64,000 bases of DNA, taken from Hysterangium stoloniferum (Eukaryota > Basidiomycota > Agaricomycetes > Hysterangiales > Hysterangiaceae). Where the stretch lies: positions 1,943,584-2,007,583 of the forward strand of contig WHVD01000003.1 of the NCBI GenBank assembly GCA_015178975.1, read 5' to 3'. The notes under the pieces were generated by a model that was given only the letters and a program-made list of their open reading frames with translations, did no database searches and was not told where the DNA came from. This document shows, piece after piece, positions 33,783 through 46,001 of the stretch. Within the stretch, counting starts at the first letter, position 1. Every line of letters begins with the position of its first letter. The position numbers and the translations under genes were made by a program.

Positions 33783-34157
33783 TGAACTACATTATCAAGC
33801 TGTCCAGAGCTGGTTTGATGGATTATTGACTGTTTGTCATGACCAGAAAGCTTGGAAGGACAGCCCCCAGGATTGTTCTCCTTGTTCCCATCCACTTCCC
33901 TACTAATCCTATCCACAGTACTCTTGCCTAGACCAGTTCTTTCCTGGATTTGGCAATAGGAATCCCCTTCATGAGGAGAGAGACAATAGAAGAGCATTGA
34001 GTAGTGGAAATAGATCTCATGATGGTGGTAAGAAGTCAGGATGTAGTTGAACCACTTTAAACCTGTCAAAGAAATACAAATAAAGACATGTGACATGTTT
34101 TATTGTTCCCATGGCCTCCCTATGCCTTGTACTGGTGCATAACAGTAGGAACACAGG

Positions 34158-34898
34158 TGTTAAGAACTGAAAACTGACTAATGTCAGTAGGCCAATGGGG
34201 ACTGATCGGAAGGACTTGGCTTCAGCTTATATGCTGCACCCTCGCAAATATCCGTCAGGTGTCCTTAAATTTTGGATGGGTGAAGACTAGTCTTAATGAG
34301 TACCTCTCGGCGAGTTACCGATTGGGACCAAAGGATAAGTCGAGTGTCGGGCCAAGGGGTCAGGGACTGAGAGTGGGCAAGCACACGTGAAGGTGGAGGG
34401 CAGAATACATAGTATGAGACTTCTAGAGATGTATGAGGGTATTCTGAGTCGATCTTCTGATTGCCTAGTAACTACAACTACAGTGGGTTCATATACAAGT
34501 ATTCAGTGTCTAGAAAATACTAACTAGGAGAAGAGCAGAAAACATTATTGACAATAAGCTTGACTAGGAACAGGAAGGTTATTATTTGTTTGGAGGCCAT
34601 GAAATAACCGAGAGTGGGATTACGAGAAAAGGAAATAGTCCGAGGGTTACAAGTATATATAGACATATGTGAAACATAGAATAGAACAGATCATCATAAT
34701 AAAAAGGGACATATCAGAGTTTAACCAGATAGTATGAGTATATTTTGATGGGGGCATAAATGGAGTTTGATTGCTGCGAAAGCATATGTCAGCATCAGGA
34801 GACCAATGGTTTCCAATGTGATGACTTGAATGATAACTTGAAATGTCGATAGGCAGCGATAACCTCGGGGACCGTCGGGTTGCCACACAGTTGTAACA
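34158..34898 (-). mobile_element. Solo LTR, family B (B2)
   Basis: 741 bp; minus strand TGTTACAACTGTGTGG...TTCTTAACA. TSD ACAGG at 34153-34157 and 34899-34903. Closely parallels the 5' LTR of B1 (60517-61236), including the box near 34217. The putative start box is ATCAGAAGAT here, one change from B1. Confidence 0.9.
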
Positions 34899-35593
34899 AC
34901 AGGTCAAAAAAATAAAGAGTCAAAAAACTGTCCCAATGAGCAGCTATTTTGTTGTATTTATTATTTAATGGGTTTTGATTCAAATCACATGAACCAAGGC
35001 TTACCTTCAAGCCATGATCCTTTAGTACCTTTGATAATTTACTTAGATTTTCTGCTTATGTCAGTGGTCCATACCAACCTAACCTTTCAAAATTGAGGAA
35101 ACATTGGGACAGTTTTTTGAGCCACTGTACTTATGGGTCAATAATAATGTCCTTAAACACTACATCAGCAGTCATATCTGTTTTGGAATAGTATTTTCAT
35201 TCTTCCCCAATTTGTTCCTCTTGAAGCATCAACATAAAACTGTACATGTGAGAAGACAGGAGTGTGCAGATGCCAATCTGACTATTTCAGTAATTTACCT
35301 CTGACTTATTAATGGTTATATTACTTGAGCCAACCTGAACACTGCTGACAATACAATTCAAATCATATTTGTTTTAGAGTTGGAATAGTTGTTATTCAAG
35401 GAATGAATACCAGCTCTATGTATGTATTAAAAATATTATGAGTTGACTTATTGTATTACACAATCTATAAGGGCTTAATAGACTTGTAATAGAAGTACTT
35501 GTATCTCAATCAATGTGTCAATTAGTGAATCACCTTCTGACATGATAGGTTTGGTGCTAGTTTAGGTGTACACTGGTAAACTTATGCATTAAC

Positions 35594-35755
35594 TGTTAGA
35601 TTTTTGGGTAAAGTGAGCAGTCAGAGTTGTATAGTGACAGGGTCATTATTACCCACATTCATTACCACTCTTATTCTGAGTATATAATCCTATAGTTACA
35701 CATGAGACTCCCCTATGCATTTTTAACCAACAATATACCTCAGACCATATTCCAC
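35594..35755 (-). mobile_element. LTR-D fragment
   Basis: About 160 bp starting TGTTAGATTTTTGGGTAAAG, matching 37360-37510. Truncated after CCTCAGACCATA. Confidence 0.55.
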
Positions 35756-35776
35756 TTGTTGTCAGGGGATCCTCTG

Positions 35777-36545
35777 TCACAGACCCCAGGGAGCACCATT
35801 TCCTTATCTTATTGAAGTCCTGTCACAACCGTCACATGTCACATATCGTCACAAACATTCAAAGGTAACTTTCGACAACTCTTCGACCTATCGAATTCAA
35901 CTCGACAAAACTGAACATTAATCGACACCATCGAATCTCTTTTGACATGTCTCATGTCGACGTCATACATGATTTCATAATTAGTTCATAACATAGTCAT
36001 AACGATATGACGAAAAGCATAAAAGGGCTATGAAAGGAGTGAGGAAAGTCAGTTGAAATATCTGTATATTAGTGATATTAGTAATCTACTTTGTCGTAAC
36101 TTCTTCAACAAATACTTCTGTGAGTTCTCATGACTGGTAATAGCCTCTTACTTCATCAACAGGGTGAATATATACTTCATCGAACAAGGCTTTCGAGTTC
36201 GATTAGTAGAATATTATTCAATTCTATCGAAGAATAATCGATTCATGACAAGTCCCTGAGTCCACAGTCGAACCCCATGCCTTTCATCACTTTCCCTCTC
36301 CTTGTGGATATCAACTACTCTGTCTAATACATGCCTCTGAGGAGTAGGTGACCAACTTCAGAAGCTTGTAGCATTAGTGTTCCTTTGTGGGAAAGGCCCC
36401 TGTTCTGTATTAGGTAGAGTTATTTTTAGACTACTGGGTGTGTATGGGTCATATTTCACAAGGGGAATTCCTTAGACAGTTTCTCTTTGGATTCCCTCCT
36501 GCTAGCCTAGTGTGAGTACTACAGGTAGTAGGGGTTGCCCTTACA
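35777..36545 (+). repeat. Repeat R1, right copy
   Basis: Inverted counterpart of 18964-19520. Interrupted by a 430-bp solo LTR at 35821-36250; without it and one TSD the sequence reads through like the left copy. Confidence 0.7.
35821..36250. mobile_element. Solo LTR with TSD AGTCC
   Basis: 430 bp, TGTCACAACC...TTCATGACA with 5-bp terminal inversions (TGTCA/TGACA). TSD AGTCC at 35816-35820 and 36251-36255. The empty site is visible in the R1 left copy near 19475. Internally rich in TCGA motifs. The element family is not otherwise present in the window. Confidence 0.9.
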
Positions 36546-36732
36546 CTCATCCTCTAGAGGTCCAGCCATATTTTTGCTGAAAGTTAACATAAATGCATGA
36601 CCTAGCTTGAAGGGCATCATCAAGCAATGCTGAGTGGGGCTGAAACCACTAGACTTGCATGGCTTTGACTAGCTGCTCAATCATCATGGACATTGTACAC
36701 CAAACCCTTATGACACTTGCACTACAAAGTCG

Positions 36733-37010
36733 AACCTGAACTGTGGACACATCATTGAAAAGCATCACATGCCAAACCTGAGTCTGAACCTGTGGATGCC
36801 TCATTGAAAAGTGTCACACACTGAAACTGAACTGAACCATTAGCCACACCTCATCAAACAGCATGCACTGAACTGAATTGAATTGTTTAGCCACACCTCA
36901 TTGAACAACATACACTGAACTAGAACTGTGGATGCCTCATTGAAAAGTGTTGCATGCTGGCCCTGAATCAGACTATTGGCCACACCCCATTGAACAGCAC
37001 GCACTGAGCC
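36733..37010. repeat. Degenerate tandem repeat, about 48-bp period
   Basis: About six units with core RCCACACCTCATTGAACAGC or the variant GTGGATGCCTCATTGAAAAG, followed by CACTGAA-like text. Two variant types partly alternate. No stable open frame across the array. Confidence 0.7.
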
Positions 37011-37359
37011 CAAACTGAAGCCTGAATTGAAAGCACACTGAAATATCCTAGAAGATTACTCCACCTTCATTGTCACCCTTAACTCTATTTCCCCCCCAAC
37101 CAACTGACTCTTGATAGTGTCATCACCCATCTCATGAATGAGGAGGTGTGCCAAAGGCCATCCACTGGAATTCATCCTGACCAAGAGGCCACACTTGTTG
37201 TTCACAGCAATGGTAAATGGCCCATGTCTGAGATCATATGTTTCTTCTGCAGTGGTAGAGGACATTATGCTTGACAGATGAAGATAGAGAGTACAGTACC
37301 ACAGAGTATGCCTTCTAGTAGGATAGGAACACCACATGACTCCTTTGCTTGAGGAGGTG

Positions 37360-37607
37360 TGTTATATTTTTGGGTAAAGCAAGCAGTCAGAGTTGTATAG
37401 TGACCAGGGTCATTATTACCCACATTCATTACTGCTCTTGTTCTGAGTATATAATCCCATAGTTATGCATGAGACCCCCTATGCATTTATAACCAACAAT
37501 ATAACTCAGACCATAAGCATGGTCCACAATCAGCATTTTCATATGAAAAGTTGAGGGAATAGGTGAACTGCCCCTAGGAGAAGGGTTTTTCATCATCATT
37601 TCCAACA
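37360..37607 (-). mobile_element. LTR-D, 3' LTR of a Copia relic
   Basis: 248 bp; minus strand TGTTGGAAATGATG...AAATATAACA. On the minus strand the polypurine tract AAGGGGGTG (37616-37608) precedes it and an RNase H remnant lies upstream, so it is a 3' LTR. Confidence 0.6.
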
Positions 37608-37639
37608 CACCCCCTTGATGAAACACCTTTTTAATCCCA

Positions 37640-37874
37640 TATCTGTTCAATTTCCTAATCCCATCATGGATCTAAACTTTTCCACCTTTGGTTTTGGTAG
37701 TCTACTGGCATTTCATCTGTTTGTAAGTACATAGATGAAGTTGATTGATTCCTTTTCTACCATGTCATGTAACCAGTAGTAGCACACATCCAGATGTTTC
37801 ATTCATCCATGATGTTCTGGGTTCTTGGCACAGTGAGTGCTGACTGGGTGTCAATGAAGAGTTTTGATGGACAT
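37640..37874 (-). pseudogene. Copia RNase H tail relic
   Basis: Minus strand retains the end of Copia RNase H: FIDTQSALTV, a spaced MDE..NIWMC (usual MKHLDV), and a TDEMPVDY segment (usual T.EMPADLLTK). Frames are broken. It abuts an LTR-E start at 37875. Confidence 0.6.
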
Positions 37875-38110
37875 TGTTAAGTTCCAGATCTAGTCATATT
37901 TTCCAGTGGATATTCTGGACACTTCCCGGAAATAGTCTGCAGAGTTCCAGGGAATTAGTCCAGGAGTATCAGAATATTACCAGATTATGTATGAGATGGA
38001 CTTGGCTTCAGCTTATGTGATGTGCTCTCATACACTCATTTGGGTGTCCATGTTTCAGAGGGCCAATATATGCCAGAGAGTATACAGATATGTATTTGGA
38101 GTTCTGGAGA
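37875..38110 (-). mobile_element. LTR-E relic (3' part)
   Basis: Begins TGTTAAGTTCC on + (LTR end on minus) and contains the conserved box GGACTTGGCTTCAGCTTATG near 37998. Truncated to the right, where an oppositely oriented relic begins. Confidence 0.45.
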
Positions 38111-38800
38111 GTTCTGGATATTATTAGGATCCCAGTTGTTCAACCCCCTGCAAGCTTGTTCTACCCTCCTCACCCTATGGCATCCCACTATTGGTACCCC
38201 TAACCACAGTGTTACTGCCATGGAACCCCAACACTTGGTTCACAATAGTGTTTCCTTTTCATCATCCCATTCCATCTCCATTTCGATGCTCTCCTGTCAC
38301 CCATTCTACATATAAATGTTATTTGCCACCTCATATCCTTGAGTATACTCTAGTTACATTGTATTCACTTTTAGTATGGTTTATACCCCTTCCCATGCTT
38401 CTTTCAATCCATCAATACTTCTTGCTTCCTTGATTGGGCCTCCACTCATCTGTTGCATTTTTGTATAAAGTCCCTACCATGTATGCTGCTATCCTTCAGT
38501 TTGAATATTGACTTAGATTACCCCCATTTAGTCTTCAACCACTCTGATCCCTCTCTAATACTCTCAAAGATGTCATTAGCAAGCCATGACTCCCTACCCT
38601 ATGACTCTTAGCATTTTGGCCCTCCAGTTGAGTAGGCTAAGTGTTGTCTTTAGTTCATATCACACTATCCGCTCTGTTCTGAAATACTGGAGCACCCTAA
38701 CAGTTTGTATGAGGGTGCAACACATACATAAGTTGAAGCCAAGCTCCATAGAGTCAGACCTCCTGACTAGTATGCTCTCTACTGTCAGCCCCCCTGACAT
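38111..38800 (+). mobile_element. LTR-E relic
   Basis: Diverged A-like LTR. Shares with 40911-41510 and 42880-43560 a common order: CACTTGGTT..AC, TTTGCCACCTCA, GTATAAAGTCC (TATA), TTCAGTTTGAATATTGAC, and the conserved box (AAGTTGAAGCCAAGCTCC) near 38740. Borders are approximate. Confidence 0.5.
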
Positions 38801-38869
38801 AGAGCTATCCCTTGCCCCTTGCTTAGATCTTAACAGATATCAAGCAGACAGAAAGAACAAAGGAGGAGA

Positions 38870-39520
38870 TTAGATTGAGACTAATTTGAGATACAAACTG
38901 GAGAGTACAGTAAGTATGTACATGACTATGGAAGACTATATAGACTATCTGTTAATTGTACTACTAATCTAAAAGTACAATAAAACATATTTGGAAGTGT
39001 TTCCAAACTAAGCATATAATAACAGATCAGATAAATGAGGAACAAGGATGGGAACAGATCAGGGAATAAGGGCAGGAACAATAAACAAATAATGAACATC
39101 TGTCAACCAGTCAGTTACATAGCAAATGCAGGACAAAGGAAAGGAGTTGGAATATCCACAGATATCCATGGCAATGGATCCTAGCACCATAATGATTAAG
39201 TGTGCACATTTTTGGAAAGGCACAGGTTCTGGGTGGGTCAGAACATTGGCATAGAGAAGTGATGAGGGTTGACAGGGATGATTGAGTGAAGGTTGGGTCA
39301 TGGATTAAAAACATACCTAGAACAAATGTGGAGAGTCCAGCCAGAGTCCAGCCAGGGAAATGACCAATGACATGTGGAGACATCAACTGTCAAAGGGCAG
39401 AACCAATCAGGTTCCAGGTCATAACAAGAGGTGTCTAGTCAAGGGCAGAATATTGGAATGGGATTTGAGTCAAAGTGTACTTGAGGGATGAAGGATTCCA
39501 GATCTTGACACTAGTCCAGA
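38870..39520 (-). mobile_element. LTR-E-like relic
   Basis: Matches the order of the minus-strand relic 41777-42345 (GTACATG..CTATATAGAC, ACAAG/GGGCAGGAACA, TCAAAGTGT), but poorly conserved. Borders uncertain. Confidence 0.35.
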
Positions 39521-40910
39521 AGATGGTTCAGAACCTGATATTGTATCTGGAGGGTACTCTGTGGAGTTTCCAGGAACATATCCTCACAGACATGGTGCCT
39601 TGTATCCCAATTCCATTAATAGGTACTGCATCCAATATACATATATCCTTTCCCACTGCAACTGCAGCAACATATTCTGATATGCTTGCACTCACCTTGC
39701 TCATCATGCATTGAAATCTTCATCTAAAAGTTTTTGTGGGAGAAAATTTTGATTATTTTTTGGTCATTTTCCATTAATTCTTTAGCCTATTTTTGGACAA
39801 CCCACAGGTATGAGTTCAGACCCTTGCATGATGTATTACTGAACTTGTAAATGAAACAATGCAGTATGTATTTCTCAATTGACATATTCCCTTATCTCTT
39901 ATATTCATAGTACAGTTAATATTTTCATATAACATAGGTCCAACAATCAAATTATTCATTATCGGAATGTCTTTTTTTGGCTAATGCATGACCAATACAA
40001 AATCAATTACAGTGATGTATAATGTCCAGAGTGCCACAGTATGCACCCAATAGCCTATGATATCACCAATAGTATTGACATTACCTTACTTTGAAGAAAA
40101 AAGACAAGACTATGGCAGCCTTATAAGCAGTCCAAAACTTGGAATATAGGCAGTGAGGTGCTTCCAAAGGCTACATGTAAACCTTGTGAAACACCAGCCC
40201 CATACTGACAATAGCTGAAGGTACATACTTATTGGGAAAAATCCATCAGGGACAGCTTCAAAATATGCACAGATGACACCGTGTAAGAACCTCACTGGCC
40301 ATGACTGGATTACTGTCTATTGATGAGTACCCTGGAATGGCTTGGAGTGATATTGTTAAGCACTTTGATTTGAAGACAGATGGCATACAATCAACCCTAT
40401 CAAGAAAGTATCAAGAAAGTTGAAGTCATGCCCAGAGTTGGAGAGTGTATTGTGTCGTACACAAATGCATTGTCATCAAAGCATGCTCGTAGTGAGACCT
40501 GACATGGAGAGAGCCCTTGTACTGTGGCAAAACATAAGTAAAAATGGTAAATGGCCCAATGCTCAAGGCAAAACAGAGTAAGTTTGAGGAGCAGTTTAAT
40601 GTTCCTTGGTTGAGTGTCTTCCTGCAGTGTTGGATCCTCCTATTCTTCAAAGTCTATGGCTTGAAAGAGCATTGTCAACATGGGGAGTAGGATCTGTAGA
40701 TCTCCTAGCAGTTGAAGAGAAACAAAAAGGCTTGGAATGACTTTGGCAATATATCAATCAAAAATAAGTGGAACATTTGATTAATCAAGTCTCTTTTTGT
40801 TGTGAGTCTTCAGAGTCATTGTGAGTTCTGATCATAATAAAATCATACCAATGTGCCACCTCACCATGGGCTTGCATCAAAACAGATGGTCAGCAAAACT
40901 GTTAAGATCC
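39521..40910. other. No recognisable gene
   Basis: About 1.4 kb without a convincing ORF, TIR or LTR border. Probably old transposon-derived DNA. Confidence 0.4.
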
Positions 40911-41510
40911 TCACCTTTTCAGGCCCCTGCAACTTGTTTTCATTCTGGTAACCCTCTGGCAGCCTGATATTGGTACCCTGGCTATGGTATCACTGTCTCC
41001 AGCACCCTGAAACTTGGTTTACTATAGATTACCCTTTTAGCCATCCCATTCTGCTCCTGTCCCAACACTTTCCCATCATCCACCCTACATGTACAGATCA
41101 TTTAACACCTCAAACCCTTTTAGTATCCTCCTATTACTTTGCATTTATTTCCTATCATTCCTCCATTCTGTCACTTGCTTCCTTTGATGCATTTGTCTTC
41201 TTACCTCCATTATCAGCCTCCCAATCACCTGTCTCACTTTATTATAAAACTCTCATCTTGTATGCTATAGCTCTCTAGTTCAAATATTGACTTGAGTTCC
41301 CCTACTCTTCACTTAATCCTCTTCAAGACATCTTTGGTCAGCTGAGACTCTTATCACTCCAACTCTGAGCATTCCAGCCTCTGGTTGATTTAGCTAAGTG
41401 AGGACCTTTAGTCTATTACATACTACTTGCTTGTTTTGAAATACCAGAGCACCCAAACAGTTCATGCAAGGGTGCACCACATAAGTTGAAGCCAAGCTCC
41501 ACTTGTCCTG
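40911..41510 (+). mobile_element. LTR-E relic
   Basis: Starts TGTTAAGATCC and ends near the conserved box (AAGTTGAAGCCAAGCTCC at about 41480). Contains TATAAAAC near 41244 followed by TTCAAATATTGAC, aligned with the other E copies. Confidence 0.5.
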
Positions 41511-41776
41511 TAGAACTGGACCTCCCAAGTTATGTATGTATGTTCTAACTCTATGGACCTGGCATTCCATCCTCTTTAGCCTTTAGAAACCTAGACTGTA
41601 ACACTTCAAAATTTTCTGGCTGGTACATTCAACAAATGTAAAGAATGATTAGTTGTGCAAAGGTTCCCACAAAGACTGGGAATGGATTACTTTGAAATAT
41701 CCTCACCAGTAGCAAAATTCACTCTTTATCTCTTACCTCAATGTCAACAATACATATGGAACATTACCAATCACAT

Positions 41777-42345
41777 GTTAAACTTGGGGCATATGGGAAG
41801 GGTTCTGGGAAGAACCTACAGAGGTTCCAGGTAGCAAGTAGGACTTGGCTTCAGCTTATGTGCTGTGCCCTTGCACAATCATTACATATATCCTATTTCA
41901 GGAAAGGATAGAATGAATGATCTGTGGGATGTAAGAGATATCTGAGATGAGAAGTTCAAAGACTTGAGAATAATGGGCAGAGGCAAGTGGGACAATCCAT
42001 GGGTTCCAAGAATACACTGGTGCAAAGTCAAGAACTAACTGGTAGAGTACTAGAGGTATGCTAAGTTGATTTTCTGATTGGATTGTAAGTACATGTATAG
42101 GCTAGACTATATATAATGAAAGATTATTGTATTACAAATCTAGTTGGACAAAAAGACAAAACAGGCAAACAAGAAACAAGGCAGGAGTATCCATACTAGG
42201 GATAAGGCCAGAACAAAACAGGAACATACACAGGAGACATAATAAACCAGATTTCAACCAGGTTCAGTGGCAGATTGGGGCAAGATCTCAAAGTGTCTAA
42301 GGGATCCAAGATACCCAGGTGGGAGGCCCAGTTGGTGGGTATTAG
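41777..42345 (-). mobile_element. LTR-E relic
   Basis: Begins TGTTAAACTTGGGG on +, with the box GGACTTGGCTTCAGCTTATG near 41847 and GATTTTCTGATTGGATTG near 42071, the minus-strand equivalent of the LTR-A transcript-start region (ATCAGAAAAT). Confidence 0.5.
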
Positions 42346-42403
42346 GATCCTATCATTTCAGACCCCTGTGTTACAACCCGTTCCTGGATGTTTCAATATC
42401 CAA

Positions 42404-42442
42404 CTTCTGACTTCTGACTTCCAACTTCCGACTTCCGACTAT
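42404..42442. repeat. Heptamer tandem repeat
   Basis: Five or six CTTCYRA units in a row (CTTCTGA, CTTCCAA, CTTCCGA). Confidence 0.6.
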
Positions 42443-42879
42443 GGAACATCATAGTTACCGTATCTTCCGTATTCTTCCCTTGTTCCACATTTGGTAATTT
42501 GTCTGTTGACAAGTATTCACTCATTTGTTTATTATATTCCCGTTTCGTAATATTGTCTCCCCAATTCATCTTATTGTATTCCCATTTCAGAATACTTCTG
42601 TTTCCGTCTTATTGTGGTCTTAGTTTGTAGTACAATAACTAGAAGACTTATATTAGTTTCCGTGAATTTGTACTTTACTTTATGTAGATCTGATATCAAC
42701 TTAGTTTCTTATTCCTCTTCTGTCATTCTGTACACTCAATATTCAGAACTCTTTGGAACTCTGAATATCCATATCTTCCAGCGTAAGTCTCACCTTTGAA
42801 ATTAAGGACTTTTGAGCATTTGTGTAGAGGTGCAGCACATAAGCTGAAGCCAACATCCTGACCCTATCTGATAGTTTCC

Positions 42880-43560
42880 GAATTCCCTGTGACTTTCCAA
42901 TAGTTCCAGAATAAGTTCCAACACAGCACTTAACACCCTGCAACTTGGTTTTAACCTCATAACCCTCCAGCACCCTGCTATCAGTATCCCTGACCATGGT
43001 GTCACCAACACCTGTCCCTCTGTAGATTACCCTTTTGACCATCCTGCTCCATTCCAATGCTTTCCCATCACCCATTCAATGTGTATGTTTTATTTGCCAC
43101 TTCACAACCTTTAGAATACTTGTGTTTCATCAAATTTAGTCTTAGTTTGATCATTGTCCCTTTTCCCACTTTCCTTTGACCCATCACAACTTCTCACTTC
43201 CTTGATCAGCCTTCCAATCATCCATCATACTTTTGTATAAAAATCCCCTCATGTATGCTATAGTTCTCCAGTTCAAATATTGACTTAGATTACACTCCTC
43301 TTGTTTAAACCCCCTTTACCCTTCTCTTAATACTCTTGAAGGCATCATTGGCAAGCTGTGACTCTTATCTTCATCACTTTTAGTATTTTGGCCCTCCAGT
43401 CAATTGAGCTAAGTGTTGTCTTTAGTCTCTGTCATACTATGTATCTGCTCTGTTTGAAATACTGGAGCACGCTAACAGTTTGTATGAGGGTGCAACACAT
43501 AAGTTGAAGCCAAGCTCCACTTGTTTTATAGTTTTGGACCTCCTGACTAGTACAATTTCT
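42880..43560 (+). mobile_element. LTR-E relic
   Basis: Parallels 40911-41510: GCAACTTGGTTT, GTAGATTACCCTTTTG, ACTTTTGTATAAAAATCCC (TATA) and the conserved box near 43500. Another box copy at 42830-42855 immediately upstream belongs to a truncated second LTR. Confidence 0.5.
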
Positions 43561-43619
43561 ATTGTTGGCCCCCCAGCATAGATCCCTTTTGCCCCTTTGA
43601 CCTTAGATCTTAATAGTGA

Positions 43620-44640
43620 GTCATATTGTGAAAGAGAGATAAAGACATAGAGTAGGATCTGGGATCTGGCAGGTTTTCTGGTCCTCATATCGCAACACTC
43701 TGTAGAGCTGTACAGTTGAGTCATATGTTTACTTATTTGATGGCATGGTACTCTTGAATTTTACTTGACATAGAACTAGTCAGTCTCCCAGAGCCACTTT
43801 GAAGTCAATCAAGGCCTCCTTGTCCTTTGAATACCCATATTGTTATACATATATCAATCCATGCATTATCTTGTAGGCCTCTGCCCATGCCAAAATATCT
43901 TAAGTCATTGAAATTTATCTTTAAATTCAATATTGATCTCCACTTCAATTTTGCATGGTATCTTTTTCTATCATTCCAACATATCATTTCTTATTTTCTT
44001 AATAAGTTTGTTTATGATCTTTGAGAACATTAACATTTCTATGAAATTATCAACTATAATATTTTGAAAATCTCCCCCTGGATGCCTCCTCCCCTGCCAC
44101 ACAAGACAATTTTTCATAGTCAATCAATGAAGATATGTGAACATTCCATTGAGGTATTTGCAATTTCATTGACATTACAACTTCCCATCTCTGCAAGGTT
44201 GCAAATGCAACAAAGAGAAAGATTTCATGCTTTCAGAAATGTCTATCATAATACTGAGGCACCTATTGAAGATATTCTCAAACACTGATTGCTAGACATT
44301 GTGGAGTTTCTACACTGTTGCACCCTGTGGAAACAAGGTTCCACAGACAATGGTGTGATAACAAACTCACTTGTGGTGGTAACAAATACAAATGGGGGGA
44401 ACACATGTTCAAAATTGTTTTCCACACTGCTTGGTTCATCACTGTTGTCCTGGATAACACCAAATATGTAACAGTGCACTTGATAGTTTATAATCACCCT
44501 GTATAATACGACATAATGTGTTGGATTTCGAACATCATCCAAGCTTATGTTCCTTTGTTCTTTTCCCCTATTGTTCCATTATCCCCCTTTTTCACATTCC
44601 CATTGTCTTTCCCATATAGCATTCTATTGTTTTTAGGGTT
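43620..44640. other. No recognisable gene
   Basis: AT-rich, short frames only. A gradual change to more even base composition begins near 44640, the edge of the host-like island. Confidence 0.4.
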
Positions 44641-44799
44641 TATATACGTAGCTACGCGAATATAGCTCCCTGCGCGATTGCGAGGGTCTTCTGCTACTCG
44701 AGTACGCGATAGAGACACGCGTATTTTAACATAATGTACAACATATTACTTCCCTACCGGCTTGTCGGCGTGAACCGACCCTTCTCGTAGACTCAAGTG

Positions 44800-45200
44800 T
44801 TGATAATTCCAGCCGATCTTTATCTCATGATCACATCAATAAATTAGTTCTTGATCCTCCGGCTTCCGGTAGGAAGTCGCCCATTCTAAATTGCTCCTGG
44901 CTGTTGTGGAGGGTCTGGAGCGTCGTAGAATGGGCGACTGACCAGATGGGCATTTAAAACCATTTTACTGATGCAATCAGTTTTGACTTGTGAATACTGA
45001 CTCCGAGCGCTACGAGAAATGTGACGCAAATTGCAAATGACTTCAAATTCAGGGTTATTTTAGCCAGCCACTCCCCTCTTTCGAGTTCTAATGAACGCTA
45101 TTTTCACGATCTAAAGCCCAACACAATTCTGGCATTTCCCCTCCACGGCACCGGGTATGGTAGGATTAATCCGGCGCGACGGCGATCAGGAGGTGCCTGG
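44800..45200 (+). repeat. Island flank repeat, left copy
   Basis: Matches 49070-49330 in the same order: TAATTCCAGCC..TATTTATCTC.TGATCACA-type text, CTTCAAATTCA, TTTTAGCCAGCC, TCTAATGAAC, and CTAAAGCCCAAC. Both copies lie outside the oxidase gene, about 1.1 kb before and 0.7 kb after it. Confidence 0.65.
44875..44939. repeat. Perfect 14-bp inverted repeat
   Basis: AGTCGCCCATTCTA at 44875-44888 and its exact reverse complement at 44926-44939 with a 37-base spacer. Confidence 0.8.
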
Positions 45201-46001
45201 TATTTGTTTTTTTTTGTGGAGCTTGTATAGATGATGAAAACCCTATATCTGGCTTAGATGTAGTTGAGAAATTCGGTAAAATTATTGCTATTTCAAAAAA
45301 ACATGATAAGTGATACCGAAAAGATTATAATTTTTGTGTTTTCACGGACTCTGTGCGGGGCTGTGGGGCAATAGTTTTCTTTTCTTCAATGGAACACAAT
45401 GCCAACTACAATATATGCATGATGTTACATGTTCAGATAGTGGCAGCCGTCTCCCATGGAACGTATCATTAGTAACAGAGGTCCTAGAAAGAAGGCTACG
45501 AAACTCGAAAGATTTTATTTATTTCAAAAGTGGTCATCATTTTCCGAAATAAATAAATAAATAAAGTGTCTGGTATCGGAGCAAAGACTGTTCGGAAAGA
45601 ACTTAAGCCTCGCGGAATTCAAAGAGAAATATGGCATTGACGAATTTCAGTTTCGTTTTTAATTGACACCTCATATTTGCAACATGTTTTTGGTCTAAAG
45701 TGGAGCCGGCTGCGACCATCACCGGCAGTGAGAAGCAATCATTCATGGCAGTATTACGCACAGGCCGCTACAAGGGACTGGTAAATACATCAATGTATGT
45801 AATGAAGAATTCAAAGGGGATGGTGCCTGAGAGAGCAAAATTGCAGCTGCGGATACTGCAAGCATGCTGCGCATGTACGATAATGTGAAGGAACAGAGCC
45901 AAGGAAGAAAAGAGATTTACTCTCCTAAAAAGAGCTAGTTAATAACTGAGTCTTGGATATTGGCTATGATACACGGCTCAGATGTATACCAAACGTTCCA
46001 C

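Larger units (their letters stand above)
32090..34020 (-). pseudogene. T4 transposase, split by a Copia LTR
   Basis: N-terminal part starts at ATG 34020 and contains IQERTGLGKSTVDRISREVDG; it is broken after QLDNVV at the TGAAC duplication. The remainder resumes left of 32872 (TQFINSI) and runs to about 32100 with D (WLDETKIN), D (QQDNDPKHTS) and E (FPDLNPIEHLW). Clearly homologous along its length to the T2 transposase. A TGA lies near 32765 and the C-terminal tail is frameshifted, so it is dead independently of the insertion. Confidence 0.85.
31865..35127 (-). mobile_element. Tc1-like transposon T4, host of several insertions
   Basis: Same family as T2. Right end is clear: inverted repeat about 34915-35127, TA at 35128-35129. 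The left repeat continues at about 31865-32070, and its outermost bases probably lie left of LTR-A5 near 20683, diverged. Interrupted by LTR-A5 (left TIR), a Copia solo LTR at 32872-33782 (inside the transposase gene) and LTR-B at 34158-34898. Confidence 0.8.

Noticed and set aside
37056..37337. Minus-strand 93-codon ORF
   Set aside because: No recognisable motif and flanked by relics; could be a decayed fragment but cannot be supported.
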